A stretch of DNA of 64,000 nt from Staphylococcus pseudintermedius (GTDB lineage Bacteria > Bacillota > Bacilli > Staphylococcales > Staphylococcaceae). The position numbers were made by a program, and so were the translations under genes. Below, in pieces: positions 1 to 14,205 of the stretch. The first letter of the stretch is position 1; every line of letters begins with the position of its first letter. Below the pieces are notes generated by a model. That model made no database searches and was not told the DNA's origin. It saw only the letters and a program-made list of their open reading frames with translations. The stretch lies in NCBI RefSeq assembly GCF_001792775.2, contig NZ_MLGE02000001.1:186001-250000 (forward strand), written 5' to 3'.

Positions 1-1664
1 ACTTGTTGCAATGACTTCGTGATGTAACCTTCATATTTCGTTTGAATTTCAACTTGTTCTTCAACATCTGCCGGCAATTGACGCTCTTCCTCTAAAATCT
101 CAATAATCGTTTCATAAGTCATTTCTGGACGACGTAGCAATTCTTTCGCCAAAATACCATCTTTAAGACGAGAACCGCCCTTTTCTTCAATGATTTGTTG
201 TACACGTTCGCTCGGTTTAACACGAATTTGTTCTAAACGTGCCATTTCATCAGTAATTTGTTGACGCTTCGTATTAAATCTTTCGTAACGTTCATCAGAA
301 ATTAAACCTAACTCGTGACCTAAGTCTGTTAAACGTAAATCTGCATTGTCATGACGTAATAGCAAACGATATTCGGCACGAGATGTCAATAAACGATACG
401 GTTCATTCGTTCCTTTTGTCACAAGGTCATCAATTAACACACCGATGTACGCATCTGAACGGCGTAAAATCGTTTCCTCTTTACCTAACACACGCGCTGC
501 TGCATTAATTCCGGCCATTAAACCTTGACCTGCCGCTTCTTCATAGCCTGATGTTCCGTTAATTTGACCTGCTGTATAAAGATTTTTGATCATTTTCGTT
601 TCAAGCGTTGGCCATAATTGTGTTGGTACGAGTGCGTCATATTCAATCGCGTAACCTGCACGCATCATGTCTGCTTTTTCTAAACCTGGAATCGTCGCTA
701 ACATTTGACGTTGCACTTCTTCAGGTAAGCTTGTTGACAATCCTTGGACGTAAACTTCATTTGTATTACGGCCTTCTGGTTCAAGGAAAAGTTGATGTCT
801 TGGCTTATCATTAAAACGCACAAACTTATCTTCAATGGATGGGCAATAACGCGGTCCTGTTCCTTTAATCATACCTGAGTACATCGCGGATAAATGCAAG
901 TTATCATCAATCACTTGGTGTGTTTCGCCATTCGTATACGTCAACCAACATGGGAGCTGATCTAAAATATATTCTGTCGTATCATAACTGAATGCACGAC
1001 CGACATCATCACCAGGTTGAATTTCTGTTTTACTATAATCAATCGTTTTGGCGTTCACACGTGGTGGTGTTCCTGTTTTGAAACGCACGACTTCAAATCC
1101 AAGTTCGCGTAAATGATCTGCAAGTGTAATCGATGGCAATTGATGGTTTGGACCACTTGAATATTTCAAATTACCGAGAATAATTTCACCACGTAAAAAT
1201 GTGCCTGTCGTTAAAATAACCGCTTTTGCGCGATATTCTGTACCGATATTCGTACGGACACCTTTCACTTCTCCGTCTTCGATAATCAGTTCGTCTACCA
1301 TTCCTTGCATGACTTCTAAGTTATCTTCATCTTCTAAAATACGTTTCATTTCTTGTTGATATAGCACTTTGTCTGCTTGGGCACGTAATGCACGAACAGC
1401 TGGCCCTTTACCTGTGTTCAACATACGCATTTGAATATGTGTTTTATCGATTGTTTTCGCCATTTGTCCACCGAGCGCATCGATTTCTCGCACGACAATC
1501 CCTTTCGCAGGTCCCCCTACTGATGGGTTACATGGCATAAATGCGATATTATCTAAATTGATTGTCAGCATGAGCGTATGTGCGCCACGTCGCGCTGATG
1601 CGAGTCCAGCTTCAATACCAGAATGTCCAGCGCCTACTACAATCACGTCGAATGATTTTACCAT
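1..1664 (-). CDS. mnmG: tRNA uridine-5-carboxymethylaminomethyl modification enzyme MnmG (GidA), partial
   Basis: FAD-dependent partner of MnmE. The pair installs the carboxymethylaminomethyl group on U34 of tRNAs reading two-codon boxes. About 554 N-terminal residues are present and the C-terminus lies beyond the left edge. The start ATG (complement of 1662-1664) follows a TTTGGAGG ribosome-binding site. The protein opens [16 protein letters not shown], the FAD dinucleotide-binding loop GxGxxG-type motif of this family. It lies directly downstream of mnmE with an 18-base gap, so the two are almost certainly cotranscribed, as in other staphylococci. Nothing unusual was seen in the visible part. 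Confidence 0.95.
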   Translation of the reverse strand, partial: MVKSFDVIVVGAGHSGIEAGLASARRGAHTLMLTINLDNIAFMPCNPSVGGPAKGIVVREIDALGGQMAKTIDKTHIQMRMLNTGKGPAVRALRAQADKVLYQQEMKRILEDEDNLEVMQGMVDELIIEDGEVKGVRTNIGTEYRAKAVILTTGTFLRGEIILGNLKYSSGPNHQLPSITLADHLRELGFEVVRFKTGTPPRVNAKTIDYSKTEIQPGDDVGRAFSYDTTEYILDQLPCWLTYTNGETHQVIDDNLHLSAMYSGMIKGTGPRYCPSIEDKFVRFNDKPRHQLFLEPEGRNTNEVYVQGLSTSLPEEVQRQMLATIPGLEKADMMRAGYAIEYDALVPTQLWPTLETKMIKNLYTAGQINGTSGYEEAAGQGLMAGINAAARVLGKEETILRRSDAYIGVLIDDLVTKGTNEPYRLLTSRAEYRLLLRHDNADLRLTDLGHELGLISDERYERFNTKRQQITDEMARLEQIRVKPSERVQQIIEEKGGSRLKDGILAKELLRRPEMTYETIIEILEEERQLPADVEEQVEIQTKYEGYITKSLQQ

Positions 1665-1682
1665 TTCGTTAACCTCCAAAAA

Positions 1683-3065
1683 TTATTTTCCGAGACAGAA
1701 TTGACTAAACAGTTGATCAATCAATTCTTCACTTGCGGATTCACCTATAATTTCACCTAAAATTTCCCATGTGCGCGTTAAATCGATCTGTACCATATCC
1801 ATTGGGACACCCATTTCTGCAGCATCAATCGCATCTTGTATTGCATTTTTAGCTTGCTTTAATAATGAAATGTGGCGTGAATTAGACACGTACGTCATAT
1901 CTTGGCTTTGTACCTCTCCACCAAAGAATAAATCACGTATTTGTATTTCTAACTCGTCTATCCCTTGTTGTTGGAGCATCGAAGTTTGAATGATTGGCAT
2001 GTCTCCTACCATTGTTTCCACTTCTGCAAGGTCTAAGCGTTGTTCTAAATCAGTTTTATTAATAATGACAATCGCATCTTCGTTTTTAATCACTTCATAT
2101 AATTTACGATCATCTTCTGTTAATGGTTCGTTATAGTTTAAAACGAATAAAATTAAGTCCGCTTCACTTAAAGCTTTACGCGAACGTTCCACACCGATAC
2201 GTTCGACAATATCTTCTGTCTCACGAATCCCGGCTGTATCAACTAATCTTAACGGTACACCGCGGACATTGACATATTCCTCGAGCACGTCACGCGTTGT
2301 CCCAGCAACTTCCGTCACAATCGCTTTGTTATCTTGAATCAGATTGTTCAACATCGAAGACTTCCCGACGTTTGGCTTACCGACGATGACTGTAGATAAA
2401 CCTTCACGCATAATTTTACCTTGCACACCTGTGTCGAGTAACTTTTGAATTTCTAGTTTAATCTCTTGTGAACGTTCTAATAAAAACTCAGTTGTCGCGT
2501 CTTCTACATCATCATATTCAGGGTAATCGATATTCACTTCGACTTGTGCCAAAATCTCCAAAATCGATTGACGTTGACGCTTAATTAAGTCACTTAAACG
2601 CCCTTCAATTTGATTCATTGCTACTTTAGACGCCCGGTCAGTCTTAGAACGAATAAAGTCCATGACTGCTTCCGCCTGTGATAAATCGATACGACCATTT
2701 AAGAAAGCACGCTTCGTATATTCACCGGGTTCAGCCATTCTTGCGCCATATGTCATCGTTAATTCAAGTACGCGGTTGATTGTCAGAATACCACCATGAC
2801 AGTTAATCTCCACGATATCTTCTCGTGTAAACGTACGTGGTGCGCGTAATACTGACACCATCACCTCTTCAACGACTTCTTCAGTTTCTGGATCAATAAT
2901 ATGACCATAATTAATCGTATGCGTCGGGACATCCTTTAACAGATGCTTGCCTTTATATAGCTTATCTGCAATCTCGACCGCATCATGACCTGATAAACGG
3001 ACAATACCGATTGCCCCTTCCCCCATTGGTGTTGATATACTCGTTATCGTATCCAGTTGTTCCAC
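1683..3065 (-). CDS. mnmE: tRNA modification GTPase MnmE (TrmE)
   Basis: GTPase that works with MnmG in wobble-uridine modification. About 460 residues, the normal family length. Visible motifs are the N-terminal formyl-THF-binding domain ([18 protein letters not shown]), G1 [10 protein letters not shown]3 DTAGI, G4 NKTD, and the C-terminal CLGK tetrapeptide, a variant of the conserved C-[LIM]-G-K end. An in-frame ATG exists 13 codons upstream, but a strong site (AAAGGGAGG, complement of 3076-3084) sits about 10 bases before a GTG at 3065. The S. aureus homologue also begins at this point, so the GTG start is preferred. Confidence 0.95.
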   Translation of the reverse strand: MEQLDTITSISTPMGEGAIGIVRLSGHDAVEIADKLYKGKHLLKDVPTHTINYGHIIDPETEEVVEEVMVSVLRAPRTFTREDIVEINCHGGILTINRVLELTMTYGARMAEPGEYTKRAFLNGRIDLSQAEAVMDFIRSKTDRASKVAMNQIEGRLSDLIKRQRQSILEILAQVEVNIDYPEYDDVEDATTEFLLERSQEIKLEIQKLLDTGVQGKIMREGLSTVIVGKPNVGKSSMLNNLIQDNKAIVTEVAGTTRDVLEEYVNVRGVPLRLVDTAGIRETEDIVERIGVERSRKALSEADLILFVLNYNEPLTEDDRKLYEVIKNEDAIVIINKTDLEQRLDLAEVETMVGDMPIIQTSMLQQQGIDELEIQIRDLFFGGEVQSQDMTYVSNSRHISLLKQAKNAIQDAIDAAEMGVPMDMVQIDLTRTWEILGEIIGESASEELIDQLFSQFCLGK

Positions 3066-3189
3066 GATTGACGTACCTCCCTTTAACACAATATTCCTTT
3101 TCATATTGTAAAATGTTTCTCAATCTATTGCGAATCACATGTTTTATTTGCGGTATTTAATGAAAGTTTGCTTTATTCATTATTAGAAG

Positions 3190-3231
3190 TTAGACTTCGG
3201 TTTGTCTGAAGTCACACAAACCGAAGTCTAA
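3190..3231. other. Long perfect stem-loop between rnpA and mnmE
   Basis: A 16-base arm at 3190-3205 is perfectly repeated as its reverse complement at 3216-3231, with a 10-base loop. It follows the rnpA stop on the leftward strand but has no clear U-tract after it. It may therefore be a partial terminator, an mRNA processing site or a stabilising 3' structure rather than a full intrinsic terminator. Confidence 0.7.
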
Positions 3232-3238
3232 ATCTCCC

Positions 3239-3586
3239 CTACTTTATTCGTTTGTTAAAGACCTTCGCAATTTTTAAAACATGTTCTAAACTCTTTTGAA
3301 TTTCAGCTGTCGACATCGTCTTCGCAGGAAATCTTGCAATCACAATAATATCTTTCGGCAAGATGTCTTCTTTGTGCACTTTAAAGCACTCTCTTATGCT
3401 TCTTTTAATTCGATTTCGAGTCACAGCATTACCTAACTTTTTTGAGACGCTGATGCCTAGTCTAAAATGTGTTAACGTCTGAGTTTCATAAGTATAGACG
3501 ACAAATTGGCGATTGGCTACAGATTTACCTTTGCGATAAATCAATTGAAAGTCAGCATTTTTTTTGATTCGGTATGCTTTTTCCAT
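3239..3586 (-). CDS. rnpA: Ribonuclease P protein component
   Basis: Small basic subunit that binds the RNase P RNA and helps recognise the pre-tRNA 5' leader. 115 residues, the usual size. The protein shows the family signature RNRIKRSIRECF (residues around 60-71) with the conserved RNR/KR basic face, and FRLGISVSKKLGNAV before it. It lies downstream of rpmH as in nearly all bacteria. The ATG start has only a weak upstream ribosome-binding site. In some staphylococci an upstream TTG is annotated instead, so the N-terminus may be a few residues longer. Confidence 0.93.
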   Translation of the reverse strand: MEKAYRIKKNADFQLIYRKGKSVANRQFVVYTYETQTLTHFRLGISVSKKLGNAVTRNRIKRSIRECFKVHKEDILPKDIIVIARFPAKTMSTAEIQKSLEHVLKIAKVFNKRIK

Positions 3587-3728
3587 TGTACATCACTCGT
3601 CTTTCTTCAAAATGCCCAAAATAGCGGGATAGTGATTAGGACAACCACTCAAATTTCATCGTTTTTCATTAGCCCTCTCTAATTCGTCACAATTGCTCAA
3701 TCATGTCTCATCCAATAGCCGTTAACTC

Positions 3729-3760
3729 AAAAAAAAGACCACTGAATGAGTCAGTGATCT
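3729..3760 (-). terminator. Intrinsic terminator/attenuator after rpmH
   Basis: Read leftwards, a stem (AGATCACTGA with TCAGTGGTCT) is followed by a run of eight T residues. It lies immediately after the rpmH stop codon, so it probably limits read-through into rnpA-mnmE-mnmG. Confidence 0.8.
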
Positions 3761-3897
3761 TATGCTGATAAAACTTTACGACCTTTACGACGACGACGAG
3801 CTAATACTTTACGGCCGTTTTTAGTGCTCATGCGTTTTCTGAAACCATGAACTTTACTATGTTTACGCTTATTTGGTTGATAAGTACGTTTTACCAT
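3760..3897 (-). CDS. rpmH: 50S ribosomal protein L34
   Basis: A 45-residue, very basic ribosomal protein of the large subunit. The translation begins [19 protein letters not shown] and continues with the conserved RMSTKNGR and RRRRKGRK stretches, which is diagnostic of L34. The start ATG (complement of 3895-3897) follows an AGGTG ribosome-binding site (complement of 3903-3909). It is the first gene of the leftward cluster facing oriC. Confidence 0.97.
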
Positions 3898-4099
3898 GCA
3901 AAACACCTCCATCTTCATTCATTCAATTATCTAAATACGTCATTATAGATAAATTAAGTTAATTTCATTTTTAATAAGTTCAAAATAGATATTTCTCTAC
4001 TAAAATGAAACGTCTACATTTCAAGCAACTACTACAATATAACAAAATCATCTCTGTAAATCAAGTGGGTTTTTTCATAATTATCGATAATCGTTGTTG

Positions 4100-4410
4100 A
4101 AAAGTTGTCCACTTATTCACATCCCTCGTCACTCAAATTGTGGATAACATTTTCATGTGCACAAGTTACTTAAGATGATAACAACATATTCACAGCCGTT
4201 TGACATCACCCCTTGTGAAAAAGTATAATTGTGTGGATAAGTGGTGTAATCCCTTATTCTGCATAGGTTGAATACTATGTAATGTACGCAAATATATTGT
4301 GAATAACTCACAATCAAATGATACTCATCCACAGCTTGTGATTAAATTGTGGATAATTATTAACACCCTGTGATTAACGTCATTCACAGGTGGGGATATT
4401 GTGTATAACA
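4100..4410. other. oriC, upstream DnaA-box cluster (incA-like) and dnaA promoter region
   Basis: Intergenic region between the divergent rpmH and dnaA genes. Perfect DnaA boxes TGTGGATAA occur at 4139-4147, 4232-4240 and 4348-4356. One-mismatch boxes are at 4325-4333 (TCATCCACA) and 4400-4408 (TGTGTATAA), and a weaker one is at 4105-4113. Together with the boxes after dnaA this is the bipartite origin described for Bacillus and Staphylococcus. DnaA probably represses its own promoter here. The rest of 3898-4440 holds no gene that I can see. Confidence 0.9.
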
Positions 4411-4440
4411 AAAATTTTTACTTAGGAAGATGGAGTTAAA

Positions 4441-5784
4441 ATGTCAGAACAAGAAATTTGGGATAACGTTCTCAGCTTATGTAAAGAAAATGTCACTACT
4501 GTTTCATATGACACTTGGCTCAAAGACACAACACTCTATGCTCTATCTCGTGATGAAGCTATCGTTATTGCAGCACAGCCTTTTATTGCGAATTGGCTTA
4601 CTACTAACTATACAAAGCTGATTAAGCAATATTTAGAAGCTGTCACGCAACAAACCATTAACACCATTAAGTTCATTACTGAAGAGGATCTACAAGAACT
4701 TAATGTCGCTTCGTCATCTCATCAATCAGGTCATTCGACACCTGTTGAACCCGTTGTGTCTGGTGAGCAGTTCAATACAAACAACACTTTTGAAACGTTT
4801 GTAATTGGACCTGGTAACCGCTTCCCGCACGCTGCAAGTCTTGCTGTTGCGGAATCACCTGCCAATGCCTACAATCCACTCTTTATCTATGGGGGCGTAG
4901 GTTTAGGAAAAACGCATCTTATGCACGCAATTGGACATTACGTGTTAGAAAATAATCCAGATGCGAAAGTGCTTTACACGTCAAGTGAAAAGTTTACGAA
5001 CGAATTCATTCAATCGATTCGAAACAATGATACTGAGTCATTCCGTGAAAAATATCGTAACATCGATATTCTATTGATTGATGATATTCAGTTCATCCAA
5101 AAGAAAGAACAGACGCAAGAAGAGTTTTTCCACACTTTCAACGATTTACATCAAAACAAGAAGCAAATCGTCATCTCTAGTGATCGCCCGCCAAAAGAAA
5201 TTTCAACTTTAGAAGAACGTCTTAAATCACGCTTCCAATGGGGACTTATCGTGGACATTACACCACCTGATTTCGAAACACGTATGGCGATCTTACAGAA
5301 AAAAACTGAAGAAGAAAATCTCGATATTCCGATTGAGTCTTTAACTTACATTGCCAATCAGATTCAGACGAATATTCGTGAACTTGAAGGTGCTTTGACA
5401 CGTGTCTTAGCCTATTCAAAACTTCAAGGAAAACCCATCACAACAGAACTCACTGCCGATGCATTAAAAGATATTATTCAAGTGACTAAAACTAAAAAAA
5501 TCACGATTCAAGATATCCAAAAGGTTGTCGGCGAATATTATGGCGTGCGTATTGAAGACTTTGTAGCTAAGAAAAGAACGAAATCTATCGCATATCCGCG
5601 ACAAATCGCAATGTATTTATCACGTGAGCTAACAGATTTTTCATTACCTAAAATTGGAGAAGAATTTGGTGGTCGTGACCATACAACAGTCATCCATGCA
5701 CATGATAAAATTAAAAAAGATATCGAAAATGACCCAACTTTACGTCAAGAAATCGAAAGTTTGGAAAAAGATATCCGAAGTTAA
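4441..5784 (+). CDS. dnaA: Chromosomal replication initiator protein DnaA
   Basis: AAA+ initiator that binds DnaA boxes and melts the origin. 447 residues. Visible domains are an N-terminal DnaB/DnaD-interacting domain (residues about 1-80), a short linker, an AAA+ core with Walker [10 protein letters not shown] and Walker B LLIDDIQF, and a C-terminal HTH domain with the box-recognition signature [11 protein letters not shown]. The start ATG follows TTAGGAAGATGGAG. The gene is flanked on both sides by DnaA boxes. Confidence 0.98.
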   Translation: MSEQEIWDNVLSLCKENVTTVSYDTWLKDTTLYALSRDEAIVIAAQPFIANWLTTNYTKLIKQYLEAVTQQTINTIKFITEEDLQELNVASSSHQSGHSTPVEPVVSGEQFNTNNTFETFVIGPGNRFPHAASLAVAESPANAYNPLFIYGGVGLGKTHLMHAIGHYVLENNPDAKVLYTSSEKFTNEFIQSIRNNDTESFREKYRNIDILLIDDIQFIQKKEQTQEEFFHTFNDLHQNKKQIVISSDRPPKEISTLEERLKSRFQWGLIVDITPPDFETRMAILQKKTEEENLDIPIESLTYIANQIQTNIRELEGALTRVLAYSKLQGKPITTELTADALKDIIQVTKTKKITIQDIQKVVGEYYGVRIEDFVAKKRTKSIAYPRQIAMYLSRELTDFSLPKIGEEFGGRDHTTVIHAHDKIKKDIENDPTLRQEIESLEKDIRS

Positions 5785-5955
5785 TTTGTGGATAACGTGG
5801 AAAAGTTGTACACATGATACACAGGTTATCCACATGTGAATAACCTTTATTTTCGCGACTTTTTTAAAGTTATCCACTAATCCACAGCACCTATGACTAT
5901 GATTACTAATTTATTAATAACTATAACTATATAAACGACTGAAAGGAGTTTATAG
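5785..5955. other. oriC, downstream DnaA-box cluster with AT-rich unwinding region
   Basis: Between dnaA and dnaN, perfect boxes lie at 5787-5795 (TGTGGATAA) and 5826-5834 (TTATCCACA). One-mismatch boxes lie at 5835-5843, 5870-5878 and 5878-5886. They are followed by a nearly pure A/T stretch (about 5900-5940) just before dnaN. The box cluster next to an AT-rich tract is the arrangement of the DNA-unwinding element in Bacillus-type origins, so this is the probable melting site. Confidence 0.85.
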
Positions 5956-7089
5956 ATGATGGAGTTTTCTATTCAAAGAGATTATTTTATCACTCAATTA
6001 AATGACACATTAAAAGCTATTTCACCAAGAGCAACTTTACCCATTTTAACGGGGATTAAAATAGATGCGACGAATGAAGGTATTGTTTTAACAGGATCTG
6101 ATTCTGAAATCTCAATCGAAATCACAATTCCTAACCAAGTCGATGGTCAAGAAATTATTAACGTGGTTGAACCAGGTTCAGTCGTGTTACCAGGCCGCTT
6201 CTTTGTGGACATTATTAAAAAGCTACCAGGTAAAGAAGTTAAACTTTCAACAAACGAACAATTTCAAACATTAATTACTTCAGCACATTCTGAATTCAAC
6301 TTAAGTGGACTTGATCCAGATCAGTACCCACTTTTACCACAAGTTTCAAGTGATGATGCACTACAATTACCAGTAAAAGTGCTGAAAAACATCATTGCAC
6401 AAACGAATTTCGCAGTGTCCACCTCAGAAACACGCCCAGTATTGACAGGTGTGAACTGGCTTATACAACAAAATGAATTATTATGCACTGCGACCGATTC
6501 ACACCGCTTGGCTGTAAGAAAGTTGAAGCTTGAAGAAGAGATTGAAGATAAAAATGTCATCATTCCTGGTAAAGCATTAGCAGAGTTAAACAAAATTATG
6601 ACTGACAGTGAAGATCATATTGATATTTTCTTCGCATCGAACCAAGTATTATTTAGAGTAGGCAATGTCAACTTTATTTCACGTTTATTAGAGGGACATT
6701 ATCCAGATACATCTCGTTTATTCCCTGAAAACTACGAAATTAAGTTAGGGCTCAATAACTCTGATTTTTATCATGCGATTGATCGTGCGTCGTTACTTGC
6801 GCGTGAAGGTGGCAATAATGTCATCAAATTAAGCACAGGTGATACGCAAATCGAATTGTCTTCTACATCACCAGAAATTGGTACGGTTAAAGAAGAAGTG
6901 ACTGCCAATGATGTTGAAGGCGGCAACTTAAAGATTTCTTTCAACTCGAAATATATGATGGATGCACTGAAGGCTATCGATAACGAAGAAGTTGAAGTAG
7001 AATTTTTCGGTACGATGAAACCATTTATTTTAAAACCGAAAGATGACGACACTGTGACACAACTTATTTTACCAATCCGTACGTACTAA
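5956..7089 (+). CDS. dnaN: DNA polymerase III sliding clamp (beta subunit)
   Basis: Ring-shaped processivity clamp that tethers polymerase III and other repair enzymes to DNA. 377 residues, the expected length. It starts MMEFSIQRDYF and ends TQLILPIRTY, with the conserved LLEGHYPDTSRLFP and SRLLEG segments of the family. A GAAAGGAGTTT ribosome-binding site precedes the first of two adjacent ATG codons. The sequence closely matches the S. aureus protein throughout. Confidence 0.97.
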   Translation: MMEFSIQRDYFITQLNDTLKAISPRATLPILTGIKIDATNEGIVLTGSDSEISIEITIPNQVDGQEIINVVEPGSVVLPGRFFVDIIKKLPGKEVKLSTNEQFQTLITSAHSEFNLSGLDPDQYPLLPQVSSDDALQLPVKVLKNIIAQTNFAVSTSETRPVLTGVNWLIQQNELLCTATDSHRLAVRKLKLEEEIEDKNVIIPGKALAELNKIMTDSEDHIDIFFASNQVLFRVGNVNFISRLLEGHYPDTSRLFPENYEIKLGLNNSDFYHAIDRASLLAREGGNNVIKLSTGDTQIELSSTSPEIGTVKEEVTANDVEGGNLKISFNSKYMMDALKAIDNEEVEVEFFGTMKPFILKPKDDDTVTQLILPIRTY

Positions 7090-7103
7090 ACCGGCGCACC
7101 TAT

Positions 7104-7140
7104 AAAAAGCAGTTGGCTACCAGACCAACTGCTTTTTTAA
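7104..7140 (+). terminator. Terminator after dnaN
   Basis: AAAAAGCAGTTGG pairs with CCAACTGCTTTTTT around an 8-base loop and ends in a T-run. This separates dnaN from the thioredoxin-fold gene downstream. Confidence 0.85.
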
Positions 7141-7371
7141 TGCTTAGCTAAAACATTAAGATTTTCCTAATAGTTTGCACAAAATATGTGAAACTTCTCA
7201 GAGACAAAGTTAAAAGCAATATCCACCAGTATTTCAGCGGTGTCACCATTTCAATGTGTTGCAAAAAAATGACAAAATTTTAAAGTCATTTCCTGAACTT
7301 ACACGTGTAATTATTCAAAGTGATTTAACTTTAGTATAATTAATATAACGAATGAATGGAGGAATGGACCT

Positions 7372-8061
7372 ATGTTAAAGAAAAATAAATGGTTGATTAT
7401 ATTCATTGTTGTCATACTCGTTGCAGGTATCTTTTTTAGCTTAGCCACTTTCAAAACATCGAAGAAAGGAAATAGCGGATCAGGTGAAACACTTGCAGCA
7501 GAGACACAAAAGCAACCGACACAAGGTAAAAAAGATTCTAAAGTATTACTCGTAGAATTTGGAGACTTTAAATGCCCGTATTGCGGAGATTTTGAACGTA
7601 ATATCAAACCTAAATTAGAAAAAGAATATATCGACAATAACAAAGTTGAATTTCGTTATGTCAACGTATTAATCCATGGGGAGGAATCTGAACTCGGCGC
7701 TAAAGCAGCACTCGCGGTGAATCAATATGCCCCTGACAAATATTGGCAATTTCATCATGCACTTTTTGAACAACAACCTAACAATAAAGATGATGTTGGG
7801 AGTCAACATTGGTTAAAAGACGATTTAATTCAACAGCAATTACAAAAATTAGATTTGAGTGAGCAAGAACGTAAACAAATTACGGTAGCTTATCGTGACG
7901 AAAAAGGAGCGATAGCTAAGCGCGCGCAAGAAGATCATGCATTAGCGAAAAAAGAGGAAGTCCCATACGTACCCGCACTCTATGTGAACGGTAAACAGGT
8001 TGAAGACGAGACAGATTTCGACGCGATTAAAAACGAAATCGACAAAGCGCTTGAACAATAA
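7372..8061 (+). CDS. Membrane-anchored DsbA/BdbD-like thiol-disulfide oxidoreductase
   Basis: 229 residues. An N-terminal membrane segment (residues about 7-26, KWLIIFIVVILVAGIFF) is followed by a low-complexity spacer. A thioredoxin-fold domain then carries the active-site CPYC in EFGDFKCPYCGDFE (about residue 66) and the cis-proline region VPYVPALYVNGK near the end. This architecture matches Bacillus BdbD, which introduces disulfides into exported proteins. There is no lipobox cysteine, so it should be a type II membrane protein with its active site outside. It has its own transcription signals between dnaN and yaaA, where S. aureus has no such gene. The exact substrate is unknown. Confidence 0.8.
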   Translation: MLKKNKWLIIFIVVILVAGIFFSLATFKTSKKGNSGSGETLAAETQKQPTQGKKDSKVLLVEFGDFKCPYCGDFERNIKPKLEKEYIDNNKVEFRYVNVLIHGEESELGAKAALAVNQYAPDKYWQFHHALFEQQPNNKDDVGSQHWLKDDLIQQQLQKLDLSEQERKQITVAYRDEKGAIAKRAQEDHALAKKEEVPYVPALYVNGKQVEDETDFDAIKNEIDKALEQ

Positions 8062-8093
8062 AATAGCTGTACATCCGTTGAAACAGATTCACA

Positions 8094-8109
8094 TGTTCCA
8101 CATGAAACT
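8094..8109. promoter_or_regulatory. Candidate degenerate parS (Spo0J/ParB) site
   Basis: TGTTCCACATGAAACT matches the parS consensus TGTTNCACGTGAAACA at all but two positions. It is intergenic and about 2-4 kb from oriC. It is weaker than the site at 32847, so confidence is low. Confidence 0.35.
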
Positions 8110-8198
8110 TTTACGTGAAAATTCCTTTCTAGAGCATGAAATTTTCGTAATAAAAATGTATAATATATAAGTGAGTAAATATGAATGGAGTGATGAAT

Positions 8199-8416
8199 TT
8201 GGCTGAGGAAGTAATCGTTGATGGCGCACTAACTTTAGGACAATTTTTAAACTATGAAGGCATTATTGAATCTGGGGGCCAAGCGAAATGGTTCTTAAGC
8301 GAATATGAGGTCTTCTTAAATGGCGAATTGGAAACGCGTCGTGGCAAAAAACTGCAAGATGGCGATCAATTAGACATTCCTGAAGTAGGTTCATACATCA
8401 TCAAATTCGGTGAGCA

Positions 8417-8420
<4 letters not shown>
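8199..8420 (+). CDS. yaaA: S4-domain RNA-binding protein YaaA
   Basis: Small S4-like RNA-binding protein, 73 residues from the preferred start. It contains [22 protein letters not shown] and [12 protein letters not shown], the S4 fold signature. B. subtilis YaaA (RlbA) lies at the same place and has been linked to ribosome assembly. An in-frame ATG at 8181 precedes the GGAG at 8187-8190, so it lies upstream of the ribosome-binding site. The TTG at 8199, eight bases after GGAG, is a better start. The stop overlaps the recF start (ATGA), so translation is coupled. Confidence 0.88.
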
Positions 8421-11477
<3,057 letters not shown>

Positions 11478-11512
11478 AATGAGAATTGGAAAATGAGAAG
11501 GAGGATATCTTG

Positions 11513-14149
11513 ATGGCTGAAACATCTGAATCAAGAATTAATGAACGTAATATCAGCAAAGAGATGCGCGAATCGTTTTTAGACTACGCGATGAGTGTTA
11601 TCGTATCTCGTGCTTTGCCAGACGTAAGAGATGGTCTAAAACCTGTACATCGTCGTATTTTGTATGGCCTCAATGAACAAGGGATGACCCCTGACAAGCC
11701 GTATAAAAAATCTGCCCGTATCGTAGGGGATGTCATGGGGAAATACCATCCACATGGTGACTCGTCAATTTATGAAGCAATGGTACGTATGGCACAAGAT
11801 TTCAGCTATCGTTATCCACTTGTAGATGGTCAAGGTAACTTCGGTTCGATGGATGGTGATGGTGCCGCGGCAATGCGTTATACAGAAGCACGTATGACAA
11901 AGCTTGCACTAGAATTATTACGCGACATCAATAAAGACACGATTGATTTTATCGACAACTATGACGGTAATGAGCGTGAACCGAGCGTCTTGCCATCGCG
12001 TTTCCCTAATTTGCTCGTCAATGGTGCCTCAGGTATCGCGGTTGGGATGGCGACCAATATCCCACCACACAACATGCGTGAAGTGATCGATGGCGTACTG
12101 AGTCTAAGTCATAATCCAGACATTACGATTAGTGAATTGATGGAAGACATTCAAGGCCCAGACTTCCCAACTGCCGGATTAATTCTTGGTAAAAGTGGGA
12201 TTCGACGCGCATACGAAACAGGTCGCGGTTCTGTCATTATGAGAGCTAAAGCTGAAATTGAATCTCGTGGTGGCGGTCGTGATCGTATTGTCGTGACAGA
12301 AATTCCATTTCAAGTCAATAAAGCACGTATGATTGAAAAAATTGCGGAATTAGTTCGTGATAAAAAAATCGATGGCATTACGGATTTACGTGATGAAACG
12401 AGTTTACGTACAGGTGTGCGTGTCGTGATTGATGTGCGTAAAGATGCGAATGCGAGCGTCATTTTAAATAATTTATATAAACAAACACCACTTCAAACAT
12501 CATTTGGGGTGAACATGATTGCTTTAGTCAATGGACGCCCTCAATTGATTAACCTGAAGCAAGCCCTTTATCATTACTTAGAGCATCAAAAAGAAGTTGT
12601 ACGTCGTCGTACGGAATACAATTTGCGTAAAGCGAAAGACCGTGCCCACATTCTTGAAGGTCTAAGAATTGCCCTGGATCACATTGATGAAATCATTACA
12701 ATCATTCGTGAATCAGAGACAGATAAAGTAGCAATGGAAAGTTTACAGTCACGCTTTGCTCTGTCAGAACGCCAAGCACAAGCGATTTTAGACATGCGTT
12801 TAAGACGTCTGACAGGCTTAGAACGCGACAAAATTGAACAAGAATATAATGATTTAATTGCGTATATTGCTGAATTAGAAGCGATTTTAGCGGATGAAGA
12901 AAAGCTATTAGAACTTGTCCGTGAAGAATTGACTGAGATTAAAGAGAAGTTTGGCGACGATCGTCGTACTGAAATTCAACTCGGTGGTATTGATCAATTA
13001 GAAGATGAAGATTTAATCCCAGAAGAGCAAATCGTTATCACATTGAGTCATAACAACTACATTAAACGTTTACCTGCTTCAACATACCGTGCGCAAAATC
13101 GTGGCGGTCGAGGCGTACAAGGCATGAATACACTTGATGACGATTTCGTAAGTCAGTTAGTGACGACAAGCACGCATGATCATGTGTTGTTCTTTACAAA
13201 CAAAGGACGTGTCTACAAACTGAAAGGTTATGAAGTGCCGGAACTCTCCCGTCAGTCTAAAGGGATTCCAATTGTTAATGTGATTGAACTCGATCAAGAT
13301 GAAGTGATTAGTACGATGATTGCGGTGAAAGACCTAGACTCTGAAGAAGACTTCCTCGTATTCGTAACGAAAAAAGGTTTAATTAAACGTTCAGCATTAA
13401 GCAACTTCAACCGTATTAATCGTAACGGTAAAATTGCTATCAAATTCCGTGATGATGATGAACTGATTGCTGTGCGTCTAACAGATGGCGAGAAACATAT
13501 TCTTATCGGTACAGCCCAAGCGTCACTCATTCGTTTTAAAGAAACAGACGTACGTGCGATGAGCCGTATTGCTGCAGGGGTGAAAGGGATCCGTTTAAGA
13601 GACGGTGATGAAGTCATTGGTTTAGACGTTGCAGACGATGACAATCAAGATGAAATTCTAGTCGTGACAGAAAAAGGTTACGGTAAACGTACATCGATAG
13701 AAGACTACCGTCTGTCTAACCGTGGCGGTATGGGTGTGAAAACAGCGAAACTGACAGAACGAAATGGTCGACTCGTATGTATTACAACTGTAGAAGGCGA
13801 CGAAGATTTAATGGTTGTGACAAACCAGGGTGTGATCATTCGTATGGAAGTCTCTAATATTTCTGTCAATGGTCGTATGGCGCAAGGTGTGCGTCTCATT
13901 CGATTAGATGAAGAACAATATGTGTCGACAGTGGCAAAAGTGAAGAAAGAGCCAGAAGACATCGAAGCGGATGAACATACAACCGCATCAGAGGCAAGTG
14001 ATGATGTAGAAGTTGTTGTCGATGATGTGACTCCTGGCGATACGATTCACACGGAAGCCCCAGAACCAGAAGTATCACCAGAACGTGAAACATTAAGAGA
14101 AGACTTTATGGATCGCGTGAATGAAGATATTGAAAATGAAGATAAATAA
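11513..14149 (+). CDS. gyrA: DNA gyrase subunit A
   Basis: Breakage-reunion subunit of gyrase, 878 residues. The catalytic tyrosine lies in [11 protein letters not shown]. The quinolone-resistance region reads [11 protein letters not shown] with Ser84 and Glu88, the wild-type residues, so no classical fluoroquinolone-resistance change is visible there. The C-terminal beta-pinwheel carries the GyrA box QNRGGRG. An in-frame ATG lies nine codons upstream, but AAGGAGGATATCTTG directly precedes the ATG at 11513. The acidic C-terminal tail is variable in staphylococci. Confidence 0.97.
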   Translation: MAETSESRINERNISKEMRESFLDYAMSVIVSRALPDVRDGLKPVHRRILYGLNEQGMTPDKPYKKSARIVGDVMGKYHPHGDSSIYEAMVRMAQDFSYRYPLVDGQGNFGSMDGDGAAAMRYTEARMTKLALELLRDINKDTIDFIDNYDGNEREPSVLPSRFPNLLVNGASGIAVGMATNIPPHNMREVIDGVLSLSHNPDITISELMEDIQGPDFPTAGLILGKSGIRRAYETGRGSVIMRAKAEIESRGGGRDRIVVTEIPFQVNKARMIEKIAELVRDKKIDGITDLRDETSLRTGVRVVIDVRKDANASVILNNLYKQTPLQTSFGVNMIALVNGRPQLINLKQALYHYLEHQKEVVRRRTEYNLRKAKDRAHILEGLRIALDHIDEIITIIRESETDKVAMESLQSRFALSERQAQAILDMRLRRLTGLERDKIEQEYNDLIAYIAELEAILADEEKLLELVREELTEIKEKFGDDRRTEIQLGGIDQLEDEDLIPEEQIVITLSHNNYIKRLPASTYRAQNRGGRGVQGMNTLDDDFVSQLVTTSTHDHVLFFTNKGRVYKLKGYEVPELSRQSKGIPIVNVIELDQDEVISTMIAVKDLDSEEDFLVFVTKKGLIKRSALSNFNRINRNGKIAIKFRDDDELIAVRLTDGEKHILIGTAQASLIRFKETDVRAMSRIAAGVKGIRLRDGDEVIGLDVADDDNQDEILVVTEKGYGKRTSIEDYRLSNRGGMGVKTAKLTERNGRLVCITTVEGDEDLMVVTNQGVIIRMEVSNISVNGRMAQGVRLIRLDEEQYVSTVAKVKKEPEDIEADEHTTASEASDDVEVVVDDVTPGDTIHTEAPEPEVSPERETLREDFMDRVNEDIENEDK

Positions 14150-14160
14150 ATTATAAATTG

Positions 14161-14205
14161 AAAAGGCGATGGTCTCATGTCATTTAGAGATCATCGTCTT
14201 TTTCT
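14161..14205 (+). terminator. Terminator of the yaaA-recF-gyrB-gyrA operon
   Basis: A 14-pair stem (AAGGCGATGGTCTC with GAGATCATCGTCTT, two G-U pairs) is followed by TTTTTC, just after the gyrA stop. Confidence 0.85.

Noticed and set aside
11747..11780. Possible quinolone-resistance change in gyrA
   Set aside because: Residues 84 and 88 are Ser and Glu, the susceptible-type residues.
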